Assembly: GCF_009765165.1 (NCBI RefSeq)
Contig: NZ_VLNU01000001.1
Location: 2,920,247-2,984,246, forward strand
DNA length: 64,000 nt
DNA from: Lysobacter panacisoli
Lineage (GTDB): Bacteria > Pseudomonadota > Gammaproteobacteria > Xanthomonadales > Xanthomonadaceae
Direction of reading: 5' to 3'
Position numbers and translations under genes: made by a program
Part shown: piece by piece, positions 32,633-46,117 of the stretch
Position numbering within the stretch: the stretch's first letter is position 1
How the letters are laid out: the number at the start of each line of letters is the position of its first letter
Notes under the pieces: model-generated
Database searches by the model: none
Told to the model about the DNA's origin: nothing
The model's input: the letters and a program-made list of their open reading frames with translations, nothing else

Positions 32633-35248
32633 ATGTCGCAGCAAACCACCATCCGCAAGCTGGCCGAACTGGTGAACACGCCGGTCGAGAAGTTGCTGGA
32701 GCAGCTGGCCGAGGCCGGCATGACCTTCAGCGGCCCCGACCAGGTCGTCACCAGCATCGAGAAAGTCAAGCTGCTCGGCTTCCTCAAGCGTGCGCACGGC
32801 AAGGCCGACAAGGCCGAGACGGGCGACGACGCCGCGAAGAAGATCACCCTCAACCGCAGCCGCAAGCAGGAAATCACCGTCGGCGGCGGCAAGAACAAGA
32901 CCACGGTCGACGTGGTCGTTCGCAAGAAGGTGACCCTGGTCAAGCCGACCGAATCGCAGTCCGGCAACCCGGACGACGAGCGTGCCGACATCCTGCGCAA
33001 GCTGGAGGAATCCAAGCAGCGCAACCTCGCCGAACAGCAGCGCCTGGCCGCCGACGACAAGCGTCGCGCCGACGAGGCCGATGCGGTCCGTCGCGAAGCG
33101 GAGGATGCCGCGCGCCAAAAGGTCGAAGCGGAAGAGCGCGCCAAACTCGCCGACGCCAGCAAGCTGGCTGGCGACAGCGAAGAGCCCGTGCGCAAGGTCG
33201 CCACCCCCGGTCATGGCCACGGCCACGGCCATCCGAAGCCCGCGCCCGCACCGGCGCGTGCCGCCGAAGCCGCGCGTGGCGCACCGGCGCACAAGACCCG
33301 CGGCTCGCACGCGATGGTGTCGACGGTCGAGGACGACGATCGCACCAACCGCTTTGCCGGCCAGATGCACCTGAGCGCTTCCGAGCGCGCGCGCCGCACC
33401 AGCAGCTCGCGTGGCAAGGCCAAGCCGACGCGCCGTCAGGCCGAACAGTCGCGCTCCGGCAGCGGCTTTACCCGTCCCACCGCGCCGATCGTGCGCGAGG
33501 TCGCCATCGGCGAAACCATCACCGTCGCCGACCTGGCGCAGAAGATGGCGCTGAAGGGCGGCGACGTGGTGAAGGCGCTGTTCAAGATGGGTGTGATGGC
33601 GACCATCAACCAGTCCATCGACCACGACACCGCCGCGCTGGTGACCGAAGAACTCGGCCACGTCGTGGTCAAAGCCGATGCCGAGACCGCGGAAGACGCG
33701 CTGCTGGCCCACGTCGAGGAGACGCAGGGCGAGAAGACGTCGCGTCCGCCAGTGGTCACCATCATGGGCCACGTCGACCACGGCAAGACCTCGCTGCTCG
33801 ACTACATCCGCCGCACCAAGGTGGCCTCCGGCGAAGCCGGCGGCATCACCCAGCACATCGGCGCGTACCACGTCGAAACCGACAAGGGCGTCATCAGCTT
33901 CCTCGACACCCCGGGCCACGCGGCATTCACCTCGATGCGCGCCCGCGGCGCCAAGCTGACCGACATCGTGGTGATCGTGGTGGCCGCCGACGATGGCGTC
34001 ATGCCGCAGACGAAGGAAGCCATCCAGCACGCGAAGGCTGCTGGTGTGCCGCTGATCGTGGCGATCAACAAGATCGACAAGTCCGATGCCGACCCGCTGC
34101 GCGTGAAGAACGAGCTGCTCGGCGAGGAAGTCGTGGCCGAAGAGTTCGGTGGCGAGACCCAGATGGTCGAGCTGTCGGCCAAGACCGGCCAGGGCGTCGA
34201 CGATCTGCTCGATGCGATCTCGCTGCAGGCCGAAGTGCTTGAGCTCAAGGCCACGCCGACCGGCCGCGCCAACGGCACGGTGATCGAATCCGCGCTCGAC
34301 AAGGGTCGCGGTCCGGTTGCCACCGTGCTCGTGCAGCAGGGCGAGCTCAAGAAGGGCGACTACCTCGTGTGCGGCGTGCAGTACGGCCGCGTGCGTGCGC
34401 TGTTCGACGAAACCGGCAAGCAGGTCGACGCCGCCGGTCCGTCGATCCCGGTGCAGGTGCTCGGCCTGTCCGGCGTGCCGGACGCGGGCGACGACTTCGT
34501 GGTCGTCGACGACGAGCGCCTGGCCAAGGACGTCGCGCAGCAGCGCGACGCCAAGCGCCGCGAATCGCGCCTGGTCGCCGCTGCGGGCAACCGCATGGAA
34601 GACATCATGGCGCAGATGGGCAAGGGCGAGGGCCAGCTGAGCCTCAACCTCGTCGTCAAGGCGGACGTGCAGGGTTCGGTCGAAGCGCTGCGCCAGTCGC
34701 TGACGGCGCTGTCCAACGACCAGATCCGCATCAACGTGATCAGCTCCGGCGTGGGCGGCATCACCGAGTCCGACGCCAACGCCGCGCTCACCGCGAAGGC
34801 GACGATCATCGGCTTCAATGTCCGCGCCGACGCGTCGGCGCGCAAGGTGATCGAAGGCAACGGCCTGGACCTGCGTTACTTCTCGATCATCTATGACGTG
34901 ATCGACCAGGTGAAGCAGGTGGCCTCGGGCATCCTCGGCGTCGAGATCCGCGAAGAGATCATCGGCACCGCCGAAGTGCGCGACGTGTTCCGCAGCTCCA
35001 AGTTCGGCGCGGTCGCCGGCTGCATGGTGGTCGAGGGCGTGGTCAAGCGCCACAAGCCGATCCGCGTGCTGCGCGACAACGCCGTCATCTTCGAGGGCGA
35101 GCTGGAATCGCTGCGTCGCTTCAAGGAGAACGTCGAAGAGGTGCGCAACGGCACCGAGTGCGGTATCGGCGTGAAGGCGTACAACGACGTCAAGCCGGGC
35201 GACCAGATCGAGTGCTTCGAGCGCATCGAAGTCCAGCGCACGCTGTAA
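32633..35248 (+). CDS. infB: Translation initiation factor IF-2
   Basis: The 871-residue GTPase has an IF2 N-terminal domain, a long charged linker, and a second N-domain copy (residues about 285-360). The G1 motif GHVDHGKT is at about 378-385, with DTPGHAAF and NKID following, then domains II-IV. It brings initiator tRNA to the 30S subunit. The linker contains a short His-Gly repeat (GHGHGHGHP, about residues 194-202), unusual but in a variable region. Ordinary in all other respects. Confidence 0.97.
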   Translation: MSQQTTIRKLAELVNTPVEKLLEQLAEAGMTFSGPDQVVTSIEKVKLLGFLKRAHGKADKAETGDDAAKKITLNRSRKQEITVGGGKNKTTVDVVVRKKVTLVKPTESQSGNPDDERADILRKLEESKQRNLAEQQRLAADDKRRADEADAVRREAEDAARQKVEAEERAKLADASKLAGDSEEPVRKVATPGHGHGHGHPKPAPAPARAAEAARGAPAHKTRGSHAMVSTVEDDDRTNRFAGQMHLSASERARRTSSSRGKAKPTRRQAEQSRSGSGFTRPTAPIVREVAIGETITVADLAQKMALKGGDVVKALFKMGVMATINQSIDHDTAALVTEELGHVVVKADAETAEDALLAHVEETQGEKTSRPPVVTIMGHVDHGKTSLLDYIRRTKVASGEAGGITQHIGAYHVETDKGVISFLDTPGHAAFTSMRARGAKLTDIVVIVVAADDGVMPQTKEAIQHAKAAGVPLIVAINKIDKSDADPLRVKNELLGEEVVAEEFGGETQMVELSAKTGQGVDDLLDAISLQAEVLELKATPTGRANGTVIESALDKGRGPVATVLVQQGELKKGDYLVCGVQYGRVRALFDETGKQVDAAGPSIPVQVLGLSGVPDAGDDFVVVDDERLAKDVAQQRDAKRRESRLVAAAGNRMEDIMAQMGKGEGQLSLNLVVKADVQGSVEALRQSLTALSNDQIRINVISSGVGGITESDANAALTAKATIIGFNVRADASARKVIEGNGLDLRYFSIIYDVIDQVKQVASGILGVEIREEIIGTAEVRDVFRSSKFGAVAGCMVVEGVVKRHKPIRVLRDNAVIFEGELESLRRFKENVEEVRNGTECGIGVKAYNDVKPGDQIECFERIEVQRTL

Positions 35249-35253
35249 TCGAC

Positions 35254-35628
35254 ATGCCAGGCAAATCGTTCCATCGCACCGACCGCGTTTCCGCCCAGCT
35301 CCGCAGGGAGCTGGGCACGCTGGTGCACGAGGCCGTGCGCGAGCATGGCCTGCCTTCCGTCAGCGTGTCCGACGTCGAAGTCACGCGCGATCTCGCGCAC
35401 GCCAAGGTCTTCGTCACGGCGTTGCAGCAGGAGCGTTCCAAGGAAGCCGTGAAGGCGCTGAAGGAACTGGCTCCGCAGATCCGCTTCCAGCTTGGGCGCG
35501 CCGTGAAGATGCGCCACGTGCCCGAACTGCATTTCCACTACGACGATTCCGTCGACCGTGGCGAGCGCATCGACAACCTGCTGCGCGACGCGCCGCCGGC
35601 CCCGGGCGACGACGCCTCCGAAGACTGA
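35254..35628 (+). CDS. rbfA: 30S ribosome-binding factor RbfA
   Basis: ATG 35254 follows the infB stop by five bases. The 124-residue protein ([20 protein letters not shown]) has the single KH-like RbfA domain with [16 protein letters not shown] and the later phrase [19 protein letters not shown], both family signatures. It helps 16S rRNA 5' end maturation and cold-growth. The C-terminus is an acidic tail. Confidence 0.95.
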   Translation: MPGKSFHRTDRVSAQLRRELGTLVHEAVREHGLPSVSVSDVEVTRDLAHAKVFVTALQQERSKEAVKALKELAPQIRFQLGRAVKMRHVPELHFHYDDSVDRGERIDNLLRDAPPAPGDDASED

Positions 35629-35786
35629 GCCTCCCGCGACGCGGGCAGGCCTTCCCACCCAACGCCATCCCGATGCGACCGGACCCGCGTCCGGTCGTGA
35701 TGCACCGCCGCTTTGCCGACGCCCCGGTTCGGGCGCAAGATCGGCGGTCACGGCGCGCGCCGGAGGCTGGCATCCGCGGACGATCC

Positions 35787-36746
35787 ATGACGAAAGCCAA
35801 GACCCGCTTCCGCTCCCTCGATGGCCTCCTGCTGCTCGACAAGCCGCAGGGCCTCAGTTCCAACCAGGCCCTGCAGCAGGCGCGCCATCTGTTTCGCGCG
35901 GAGAAAGGCGGGCACACCGGCAGCCTGGATCCGCTCGCCACCGGCCTGCTGCCGCTGTGCTTCGGCGAGGCGACCAAGATCGCCGGACTGCTGCTTGGTT
36001 CGGCCAAGGCCTACGAGACCACCGCCGTGCTCGGCCTGACCACCGACAGCGACGACGCCGACGGCGCGCCGCTGCGGGAGCGTCCGGTTCCGGCGCTGGA
36101 CGAAGCGACGATCGAAGCCGCGCTCGCGCCACTGCGTGGTGCGATTCGCCAGCGCGCACCGATCTACTCCGCGCTCAAGCAGGGCGGTGAGCCGCTGTAT
36201 GCGAAAGCTCGTCGGGGCGAGGCCATCGAAGCGCCCGAGCGCGACGTCGTGGTGCACCGGCTGGACCTGATCGACCGTGACGGCCCGCGCCTGCGGCTGC
36301 ACGTCGAATGCGGTTCGGGCACCTACGTGCGCAGTCTGGTGCGCGACCTCGGCGAGGCGCTGGGCTGCGGCGCGCACGTGGCGACCTTGCGCCGGCTTTG
36401 GGTCGAGCCGTTCAGGCAGCCCAGGATGTTCACCCTGGACCAACTGCGCGAGCTCGTGGCCGGGCAGGGCGAGGCAGCGCTCGAAGCCTGCCTGTTGCCG
36501 ATCGAGGCCGGCCTGTCGGCGTTTCCCCGCGTCGCGCTGGACGCGGACGCCGCACGCCGGCTGGGGCAGGGACAAACCGTGGACTGTGCGGAAGGCGACG
36601 AGGGCGTGGTCGCGGTGTTCTCGATGCAGGGGCTGTGCCTGGGCATGGCCCAGCGCGACGGCTCGCGGTTGTCACCGCAGCGGCTGTTCCGGTGGGCCGC
36701 GAATCCGGCGATGCCGGCTGAACAGGTCGTCACGCCATCGGCGTGA
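35787..36746 (+). CDS. truB: tRNA pseudouridine(55) synthase TruB
   Basis: ATG 35787 gives a 319-residue protein starting [20 protein letters not shown]. The catalytic aspartate is D48 in [15 protein letters not shown]. Other family phrases are [19 protein letters not shown] and [16 protein letters not shown]. It makes pseudouridine 55 in the T-loop of tRNAs. A C-terminal PUA-like part follows. The 158-base spacer after rbfA holds no gene. Confidence 0.95.
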   Translation: MTKAKTRFRSLDGLLLLDKPQGLSSNQALQQARHLFRAEKGGHTGSLDPLATGLLPLCFGEATKIAGLLLGSAKAYETTAVLGLTTDSDDADGAPLRERPVPALDEATIEAALAPLRGAIRQRAPIYSALKQGGEPLYAKARRGEAIEAPERDVVVHRLDLIDRDGPRLRLHVECGSGTYVRSLVRDLGEALGCGAHVATLRRLWVEPFRQPRMFTLDQLRELVAGQGEAALEACLLPIEAGLSAFPRVALDADAARRLGQGQTVDCAEGDEGVVAVFSMQGLCLGMAQRDGSRLSPQRLFRWAANPAMPAEQVVTPSA

Positions 36747-36789
36747 ACAGCGGAAATGTCGCGAGCGGGTCGCATTCGACGGACCGGGC

Positions 36790-36798
36790 TGCTACAAT
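36790..36798 (+). promoter_or_regulatory. Extended -10 promoter candidate for rpsO
   Basis: TGCTACAAT is an extended -10 box (TG-N-TACAAT) about 120 bases before the rpsO start. No clear -35 element sits 17 bases upstream. A separate rpsO-pnp promoter is usual in gammaproteobacteria, so the placement fits. Confidence 0.5.
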
Positions 36799-36918
36799 TT
36801 CGCCGCTTTTCAAGCACCTAAGTAATTCCCTTTCGGCAATCGGCGGGCCAGGCGGTGCGTCGGCGCGGAACGTCCGCGACCGATTCGCTTCTGCAGGCTA
36901 CGCATCAAGAGGCAATAC

Positions 36919-37179
36919 ATGTCCATCGACACCAGCAAGATCATTGAAGACAACAAGCGCGGCGCCAACGACACCGGTTCGCCGGAAGTCCAGGTCGCCC
37001 TGCTGACCGCCCGCATCGAACAGCTGACCGGTCACTTCAAGCTCCACAAGCAGGACCACCACAGCCGTCGTGGCCTGCTGCAGATGGTCAACCGTCGTCG
37101 CAGCCTCCTCGACTACCTGAAGCGCAAGGACCATGAGCGCTACAAGGCCCTGATCGAGAAACTCGGCCTGCGTCGTTAA
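36919..37179 (+). CDS. rpsO: 30S ribosomal protein S15
   Basis: The 86-residue protein starts [20 protein letters not shown] and shows the S15 signatures [14 protein letters not shown] and [19 protein letters not shown], ending GLRR. It binds helix 22 of 16S rRNA early in 30S assembly and often represses its own translation through its leader. GAGG precedes the ATG. A terminator follows directly. Confidence 0.98.
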   Translation: MSIDTSKIIEDNKRGANDTGSPEVQVALLTARIEQLTGHFKLHKQDHHSRRGLLQMVNRRRSLLDYLKRKDHERYKALIEKLGLRR

Positions 37180-37188
37180 AGCAGTACC

Positions 37189-37223
37189 AACCGCGGCGCA
37201 GCGATGCGCCGCGGTTCGTTTTT
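37189..37223 (+). terminator. Intrinsic terminator after rpsO
   Basis: A perfect 12-bp stem AACCGCGGCGCA / TGCGCCGCGGTT with loop GCGA is followed by CGTTTTT. It lies ten bases after the rpsO stop. Partial read-through would supply pnp. Confidence 0.9.
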
Positions 37224-37362
37224 GAGCTTCGCTCGCTTTTCGCACGATCTTCCGGACGTCGCCCCGTGCACGTCCGCGACCATTGAATCCAGGCCGCCAG
37301 GCGGCCGACCGGAGCGGGGCAAGGGCCTCGACCGGAACGCATCGAAACGATAGGAACCCACC

Positions 37363-39471
<2,109 letters not shown>

Positions 39472-39507
39472 ACCGCGCACGCCAGCGACCAACGTCGCGA
39501 GACACGG

Positions 39508-39536
39508 AAAAGCGGGCTTCGGCCCGCTTTTTCTTT
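39508..39536 (+). terminator. Intrinsic terminator after pnp
   Basis: A perfect 10-bp stem AAAAGCGGGC / GCCCGCTTTT with a TTCG loop is followed by TCTTTG. It closes the translation/RNA operon about 37 bases after the pnp stop. Confidence 0.9.
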
Positions 39537-39689
39537 GCGCGATCGTCGGGTAATTCCAGGTTCTATCGGAAGCGGTATCGCGATCCGGCCCGTCGCGGCC
39601 GTCAGGTGCGGGGGTGGCGGCATCGCGGAGGCCCGGCACGCCCGCCAGGGCCCTGCTACGCTTCGTCCGTCCACAGGGGAGGATGGTGC

Positions 39690-40334
39690 ATGGCATCGGG
39701 TTCGCAGGAGCTGGAGCGCTTCGTCTACGAGGCGCTGGTACGCGGGGAAACCCGGGAGTCGATCGCGCAGGCGCTGAAGGCCGCGGGTTGGCGCGATGAG
39801 CAGACCCGGGGCGTGATGGACGCCTATGCCGACACGCCGTTCCCGATTCCGGTGCCGCGGCCGCGCGCCTCCGTGTCGGCGCGCGAAGCGTTCCTGTACC
39901 TCGTGCTGTTCACCTCGCTGTACTTCGCCACGTATCACCTCGGCAGCCTGCTGTTCGATCTCATCAACCGCGCCTGGCCCGATCCGTCCGAACAGGAGCT
40001 CATGGGCGGCGCGCTCAGGGAATCGATGCGCTGGTCCACCGCGGCCATCCTCATCGCGTTCCCGGTGTTCGCCTACGTTTCGTATTACGTGTCGAAGGAA
40101 GTCGCCCGCCATCCGATCAAGCGCCTCTCGCCGGTGCGACGCTGGCTCACGTACCTCACGCTGTTCGTCGCGACGACGGTGCTGATCTGCGACATGACCA
40201 CGCTGGTGGCGAGCGTGCTGGGCGGCGAGCTGACCACGCGCTTCGTGCTGAAGGTTCTGGTGGTCGCGGCCATCGCCGGCAGCGTGTTCGGTTACTACCT
40301 CTGGGACCTGCGCCACGAGGAGACCGACGCATGA
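39690..40334 (+). CDS. DUF5671-like membrane protein, 214 aa
   Basis: ATG 39690 (MASGSQELERFVYEALVRGE) has GGGGAGGA just upstream. A soluble N-terminus of about 55 residues with an Arg/Glu-rich helix (ALKAAGWRDEQTRGVMDAY) is followed by four transmembrane segments (about 66-86, 110-130, 145-165, 180-205). The layout fits the DUF5671 type. It overlaps the next gene by four bases, so the two are coupled. Function is unknown. Confidence 0.78.
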   Translation: MASGSQELERFVYEALVRGETRESIAQALKAAGWRDEQTRGVMDAYADTPFPIPVPRPRASVSAREAFLYLVLFTSLYFATYHLGSLLFDLINRAWPDPSEQELMGGALRESMRWSTAAILIAFPVFAYVSYYVSKEVARHPIKRLSPVRRWLTYLTLFVATTVLICDMTTLVASVLGGELTTRFVLKVLVVAAIAGSVFGYYLWDLRHEETDA

Positions 40335-40771
40335 GTCATCCGGCCGTGGGACGCTGGCTGCTGATCGTGGCCGGCATGGTCGTCATTGGGACCGTGGTGA
40401 TGGCGGTCATCAGCATCGGCTCGCCGCATTCGCAGCAGCTGGCGCGGCAGGACGAACGCCGTGTCCGTGACCTGGACGTGCTGGAGGACGAGATCCGCGA
40501 GTGGGCGAAGGATCGGAGCACGCTTCCGACAGATCTGGCGTCGCTGGCGGGACGTCCCGGTGTGCGACTGTCCGTGGCCGATCCGGTCACCAACCTGCCG
40601 TATGCCTACGAGGTGCTCAGCCCCCGCACGTTCCGCCTGTGCGCCACCTTCGAAACCGACACGGCGGAAATTCGGTCCGGACGCTGGGATCGCCCGGCCT
40701 GGCGCCACCCGCGCGGCAAGTACTGCTTCGACCGCGTGCTGGAGCGCGAGGACGGAGCGCCGGAGAAGTAA
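40331..40771 (+). CDS. Membrane-anchored hypothetical protein, 146 aa
   Basis: The ATG overlaps the previous stop (ATGA). The product starts MSHPAVGRWLLIVAGMVVIG with one membrane anchor (about 8-28), then a periplasmic helical part (LARQDERRVRDLDVLEDEI) and a small beta domain (VTNLPYAYEVLSPRTFRLCA) with a second Cys. It could be a small pseudopilin-like or envelope protein; the link to type-II pseudopilins is only suggestive. Co-expressed with the DUF5671 protein. Confidence 0.7.
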   Translation: MSHPAVGRWLLIVAGMVVIGTVVMAVISIGSPHSQQLARQDERRVRDLDVLEDEIREWAKDRSTLPTDLASLAGRPGVRLSVADPVTNLPYAYEVLSPRTFRLCATFETDTAEIRSGRWDRPAWRHPRGKYCFDRVLEREDGAPEK

Positions 40772-40774
40772 GCC

Positions 40775-41182
40775 TCAGCCGCGCGCGGGTGCACGCCGCG
40801 CGCGGCGCACCAGCGCGGTCGCCGATGCGATCGCGAGTGCGCACAGCACGGCTACCACCGTGGCCAGGCTCAACGCGATCCAGGCATCGCCGCGCCCACC
40901 ACTGAAGACCAGCGTGAGGTTGCCGGCCATCGCCACCGAGACCGGCAGCCAGACCACCGCGAGCGCCAGCGCGCCCAGCGCGGCGACGCGCACCATGCCG
41001 CGTCGTCCCGCCAGCAGCACCGCCGCGCCCGCGAGAGCGCACAGTCCGACCGCCGCCAGCGCATTGCCGAGCGGCAGTCCGCCGGGCAGGGTGTGTTCCA
41101 GCCACGGTGCGCCCGCCACCAGCGAGGCGACGGCGAACATACCTGCGGCGAGCAATGCCGCGATCTTCCATCCGTGAGCCAT
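40775..41182 (-). CDS. Membrane protein, 135 aa, four TM segments
   Basis: ATG 41182 starts MAHGWKIAALLAAGMFAVAS; the longer frame begins with a less likely stretch. The Ala/Val/Leu-rich protein has four predicted transmembrane segments and a basic C-terminus (RRARRAPARG). No family is recognised. It lies between the two hypothetical genes and the sensor kinase, in the same direction as the kinase. Confidence 0.6.
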   Translation of the reverse strand: MAHGWKIAALLAAGMFAVASLVAGAPWLEHTLPGGLPLGNALAAVGLCALAGAAVLLAGRRGMVRVAALGALALAVVWLPVSVAMAGNLTLVFSGGRGDAWIALSLATVVAVLCALAIASATALVRRARRAPARG

Positions 41183-41249
41183 GCCTGCGGTTCCGTGTGC
41201 GGGTGGGGCGGAGCCTAGCAGGGCGAACGGAACCGACAAGGCGCATCGG

Positions 41250-42514
41250 TCATGCGAAGCGCAACGTGGTCGTCGTCCCCCGGCCCTGGTCCGAGGCGAA
41301 GTCCAGTCGCCAGCCCAGGTGTTCGCACAGGCGCGAGATCAGGTCCAGGCCGATACCGCCGCCGTCGCGTCCGCCGCCGCGCGCGATCTTCGCGTAGATC
41401 GCGCTGATCTCCTCCGGCGTCATGCCGTGGCCGGGGTCGTCGATGACCACCGTTGCCGGCGATTCCACCCGCACACTGATGCGCCCGCGGTCGCTGTGCT
41501 CGATCGCGTTGCGCAGCAGGTTGCCGATGGCGGCCTGCACGATCGGCAGCGGCGCGAGGATCTCACTCGGCGCCATCGCTCCGATCTCCAGGCGCAGGTC
41601 CTTGTCGCGAGTGAGATGGCGATGCGCGTCGACGATCTCGGGAATCAGCTGCTCCAGCGCGACGCGGTCGCTGCTGCGCGCCAGCCGCGCCGGGTCCTTC
41701 GCCAGCACCAGCAGCACCGAGATCAGGTCTTCGACCTCGCGCGCCGTGCGCTGGATGCGCGCGAGCTGGCCGCGCGCCTGCTGCGGCAGGTCTGGCTGCT
41801 GCAACGCGATCTCGCTCGCGCCGGCGATCACCGCGATCGGCGTGCGCAACTCGTGGCTCGCGCTGTCGATGAAGGCGCGTTCGCGTTCGACGAAACGATC
41901 GTTGCGCTGCAGGTAATCGTTGACCGCATCGGAGATGACGACCATCTCGGAGCTGGCATTGCCCGGCACTTCCACGCGCTGGCCCGGCTGGTCCGGACGC
42001 AGCGCTGCGATGTCGCGCGCCACGTCGCGCAGCGGCCGTACCAGCCGGTTCACGCTGAAACCGATGGCGATGCCCAACAGCACGATCATCGTGACCGCCG
42101 AGCCCATCACGGTCAGGCTCATGTCGAACTCGCGCTGCTCCAGGTCGGTGATGTCGAGCGCCAGGATCAGCGGGCGGCCGTCGACCTCACGCACCAGTGC
42201 CACCCGTTCGACGCCGTTGACGAGGATCTCGTCGTGCACGCCCGGCGGCAGTCCGCGCAGCGCCTCGGGCAACGTCGTCGGGTCGACGCCGTCGTAGAAC
42301 GCGATGTTGGACGTGTCGACCCAGCGGAAGTTCGGATCCTGGCGACGCAGCTCGACCAGGTGGTCCATCTCCGAATCGAGCAGCGTCTGCCAGACCAGCT
42401 GTTCGGCGTGTTCGTTGACGATGAAGCCATGCGCGATCACCGCCAGCGTCAGCACCACGACGTAGCCGATCAGCCCGAGCACGATGCGCTGGCGAAGGCC
42501 GGAGCGTGACGCGC

Positions 42515-42518
<4 letters not shown>
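41250..42518 (-). CDS. Sensor histidine kinase
   Basis: ATG 42518 gives a 422-residue kinase starting MSASRSGLRQRIVLGLIGYV. It has two transmembrane segments (about 11-31 and 136-156) enclosing a periplasmic domain of about 100 residues, a HAMP-like linker (VRPLRDVARDIAALR), H222 in FIDSASHELRTPIA, and the ATP domain with NLLRNAIEHSD, DPGHGM and GGGIGLDL. It overlaps the response regulator stop by four bases, so the two are co-translated. The periplasmic part is small. Divergent PAP2 and phosphoethanolamine transferase genes suggest a ColS/PmrB-like envelope sensor. Confidence 0.92.
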
Positions 42519-43219
<701 letters not shown>

Positions 43220-43455
43220 GTCGCCGTCCTTTCGATGACGCGGCCAGGATCGGCCAGCCGTCCAGTATTCGCCGCGTTTCGTGGGAAGAACGTCGGAATC
43301 CGGTGAGCCTTGCGCGGATGATTCAGTGACCGCATCGCATCGCGACGCGAAGCTGAATCTCGCCCGCTTGCACGACGCGGAATGCCTTCGAATACGACCG
43401 CTCTCCGACACCACGGTTTCGATGATACGCGCCGTCCCGACTCCTGTGCTGTCCG

Positions 43456-44268
43456 ATGATCCGTCCACCCTCGATGATGCGCCGCGTACGCAGCGATTCC
43501 GCCCGGCCGATACCGGATGCGACGACCGTGCCGTTCGTCGTCCGCCACGACGCGCGCTTCTTCCTCTTGCACGCCTGGCTGCCGTTGGCGGTGTTCGTCG
43601 CGCTGGTGGTGGTCACGATGGGCATGGGGGGCGACACCTGGCTGGCCGACCGGCTCTATGCGTGGGAAGGCCATCGGTGGCAGTTGCGCGATGCCTTCCT
43701 GACGGACGCGCTGATACACGGGATCGGTCGCGATCTGAGCGCACTGGCATGGGTAGGCGTGCTGATTGCATGGCTGGTGGCGCGTTCTCGCGAACGCTGG
43801 GCGCGATGGGCCAAGCCGCTCGCCTACCTGTGGATCGCCACGGGCGTGGCCGCGGTGTCGGTCGCATGGCTCAAGTCGTGGTCGAACATGGACTGCCCGT
43901 GGGATCTGGTGCGTTACGGCGGCCAGCGTCCGTACGTTGGGCTGTTCGACCTGCGCCCGCTGCACCTGTCGCGCGGCGCGTGCTTTCCGGCAGGACACGC
44001 CAGTGGCGGTTACGCGTGGCTGTCGTTGTACTTCTTTCTGTGGACCGTGAGACCCCGCTGGCGCTGGCTCGGCCTCGCACTGGGCATTGCGGTCGGTCTG
44101 GTGTTCGGCATCGGCCAGCAGTTGCGCGGTGCGCATTTCCTCTCGCACGACGTGTGGACACTGGCGATCTGCTGGACAGCCGTGCTGTCGTTGCATCTGG
44201 CCTTCTGGCATCGGTCGGACGACGCGCCGCGCGCGCTCGTTTCGCATTCGTTCGTGGCGGTCCGATGA
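43456..44268 (+). CDS. PAP2-family phosphatase
   Basis: The 270-residue membrane protein is a PAP2-type lipid phosphatase: it has a KSWSNMDCPWDL phrase, CFPAGHASGGYAW (the PSGH-type motif) and the final motif LRGAHFLSHD with the catalytic His and Asp. Several hydrophobic segments surround them. The start is uncertain: ATG 43456 is the first possible, and several in-frame codons follow, none with a strong ribosome binding site. It may dephosphorylate lipid A or undecaprenyl/phosphatidic lipids. It overlaps the phosphoethanolamine transferase start (ATGA), so they are made together. Confidence 0.87.
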   Translation: MIRPPSMMRRVRSDSARPIPDATTVPFVVRHDARFFLLHAWLPLAVFVALVVVTMGMGGDTWLADRLYAWEGHRWQLRDAFLTDALIHGIGRDLSALAWVGVLIAWLVARSRERWARWAKPLAYLWIATGVAAVSVAWLKSWSNMDCPWDLVRYGGQRPYVGLFDLRPLHLSRGACFPAGHASGGYAWLSLYFFLWTVRPRWRWLGLALGIAVGLVFGIGQQLRGAHFLSHDVWTLAICWTAVLSLHLAFWHRSDDAPRALVSHSFVAVR

Positions 44269-45956
44269 GCTCCGTCGTCCGCTATCGCACGCGCGTCGAC
44301 GCTGCCGGCGAGCTGGTCAGGCGCCTTCAGCCGTTCCTCGCGCGGCGTCCCGAAATCACGGTCGAACGGCTTGCGATAATCGCCAGCGGATTCTTCACCG
44401 TGTTCTGCAATGTCGCCTTCTTCCGTGCGGTGGCGGCGACCGGCACGCTGTCGGGATGGAGCGGCGCGATGACCGGCGTCGCGCTGGCGGTGATGATCGC
44501 CGCGCTCAACGTGGTGCTGCTGTGCCTGCTGCTCAACCGCTGGAGCGCGAAGCCCGTGTTGACGGTGCTGTTGCTGGTGACCGCCGTCGCGACGCACTTC
44601 ATGGGTCAGTACACGGTCTATCTCGACCCCGACATGCTGCGCAACATCCTGCACACCGACGGCAAGGAGTCTGGCGAGCTGATCTCGTTCGGCGTGTTGC
44701 CGCCTCTGCTGTGGCTGGGCGTGGTGCCATCGCTGATGGTGTGGCGCGTGAAGTTGCGCGCCCGCCCGCCGATGCGCGCAGTCGCGGTGCGTATCGCGTG
44801 GGTCGCCGTCGCTTCGGTGGTCGCTGTCGGCGCGGCGTTGTCGTCGTTCCAGAACATCTCCGCGCTCATGCGCAACCATCACGAGGTGCGACACCTCATC
44901 ACGCCGGGCAACTACCTCGTGTCGCTGGGGCGTGTCGTGCTCGACGACCAGGCCGACCGTAACCGCCCGCGCATGCCTGTCGGCACGAATGCGCATGTGG
45001 TCGGACGCGCGCCGGGCACGAAGCCGCGCCTGCTCGTGCTGGTGGTCGGCGAGACCGTTCGCGCGCAGAACTGGGGACTCAACGGTTACGCGCGCCAGAC
45101 GACGCCCCAGCTGCACGACATCGATCCGGTCAACTTCCCGCACGTCACGTCGTGCGGTTCCGCGACCGAAGTGTCGGTGCCGTGCATGTTCTCGCCGTAC
45201 GGTCGCGCGCACTACGACGAGGAGCGCATCAAGCATTCCGAATCGCTGCTGCACGTGCTCGAACACGCCGGCATACGCACGCTCTGGCGCGACAACCAGA
45301 CCGGCTGCAAGGGCGTGTGCGAAGGGCTCGCCTACCAGTCCTTCGAGCATGCGCAGGATCCGCAGAGCTGCGACGCCGAAGGCTGCCTGGACGAAGTGAT
45401 GCTGGACGGACTGGCGGAGGAGGTCGCGCAGCGTCCCGGCGACATGGTCGTTGTGCTGCACCAGCTCGGCAATCACGGTCCGAGCTATTACAAGCGCTAT
45501 CCCGCACGGTTGCGCCGTTTCGTGCCCGCGTGCGGGACGGCGGAGCTCGGTCGATGCAGTCGCGAGGAGATCGTCAACGCCTACGACAACGCGGTGATGT
45601 ACACGGACGAGTTCCTCGCGCGCACGATCCGCTCGCTCGCCGCGCGCACCGATCGCGACACTGCACTGATCTATGTGTCCGACCACGGCGAATCGCTCGG
45701 CGAGAACGGCCTGTACCTGCATGGTGTCCCGTACGCGATCGCACCGGACACGCAGACGCGCGTGCCGATGGTGATGTGGCTGTCCTCCGGTTTCGCCGCC
45801 GATCGCGGCGTCGACCTTGACTGCATGAAGCGCGAGAGCAGTGCGCCGGCCAGCCACGACAACCTGTTCCACTCGGTGCTCGGGCTGATGCAGGTCAGCA
45901 CGCCGGAGTACGACCCCACGCTGGATCTGTTCGGCCGCTGCGTCCCGCACGCCTGA
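44265..45956 (+). CDS. EptA/MCR-family phosphoethanolamine transferase
   Basis: The 563-residue protein starts MSSVVRYRTRVDAAGELVRR and has five N-terminal membrane segments (about 35-190) then a periplasmic sulfatase-fold domain. Metal and catalytic residues are E263 (VVGETVRAQNWGL), D473/H474 (YVSDHGESLGE), H404 (LHQLGNHGP) and H486 (YLHG). Where EptA and MCR enzymes have the nucleophile Thr in CGT, this one reads SCGSATEVSVPCMF, with Ser at 299 and Thr at 301. It should add phosphoethanolamine to lipid A. Coupled to the PAP2 gene, probably under the divergent regulator. Confidence 0.9.
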   Translation: MSSVVRYRTRVDAAGELVRRLQPFLARRPEITVERLAIIASGFFTVFCNVAFFRAVAATGTLSGWSGAMTGVALAVMIAALNVVLLCLLLNRWSAKPVLTVLLLVTAVATHFMGQYTVYLDPDMLRNILHTDGKESGELISFGVLPPLLWLGVVPSLMVWRVKLRARPPMRAVAVRIAWVAVASVVAVGAALSSFQNISALMRNHHEVRHLITPGNYLVSLGRVVLDDQADRNRPRMPVGTNAHVVGRAPGTKPRLLVLVVGETVRAQNWGLNGYARQTTPQLHDIDPVNFPHVTSCGSATEVSVPCMFSPYGRAHYDEERIKHSESLLHVLEHAGIRTLWRDNQTGCKGVCEGLAYQSFEHAQDPQSCDAEGCLDEVMLDGLAEEVAQRPGDMVVVLHQLGNHGPSYYKRYPARLRRFVPACGTAELGRCSREEIVNAYDNAVMYTDEFLARTIRSLAARTDRDTALIYVSDHGESLGENGLYLHGVPYAIAPDTQTRVPMVMWLSSGFAADRGVDLDCMKRESSAPASHDNLFHSVLGLMQVSTPEYDPTLDLFGRCVPHA

Positions 45957-46117
45957 CACGCGGCTGCCTGTCGTCGCAGCGGACTGCGTTTTTCGCACAG
46001 GAAGGCGACTGCAACAGGATCGCCGCCCGGGCAAGTGTCGCCAGTGGGCGGCCGCCTGGCAGGCGCGAATCCCGCACGCAGGCGCGATCCTGCGGGGATG
46101 GCGAGGAGGTCGGTGCG

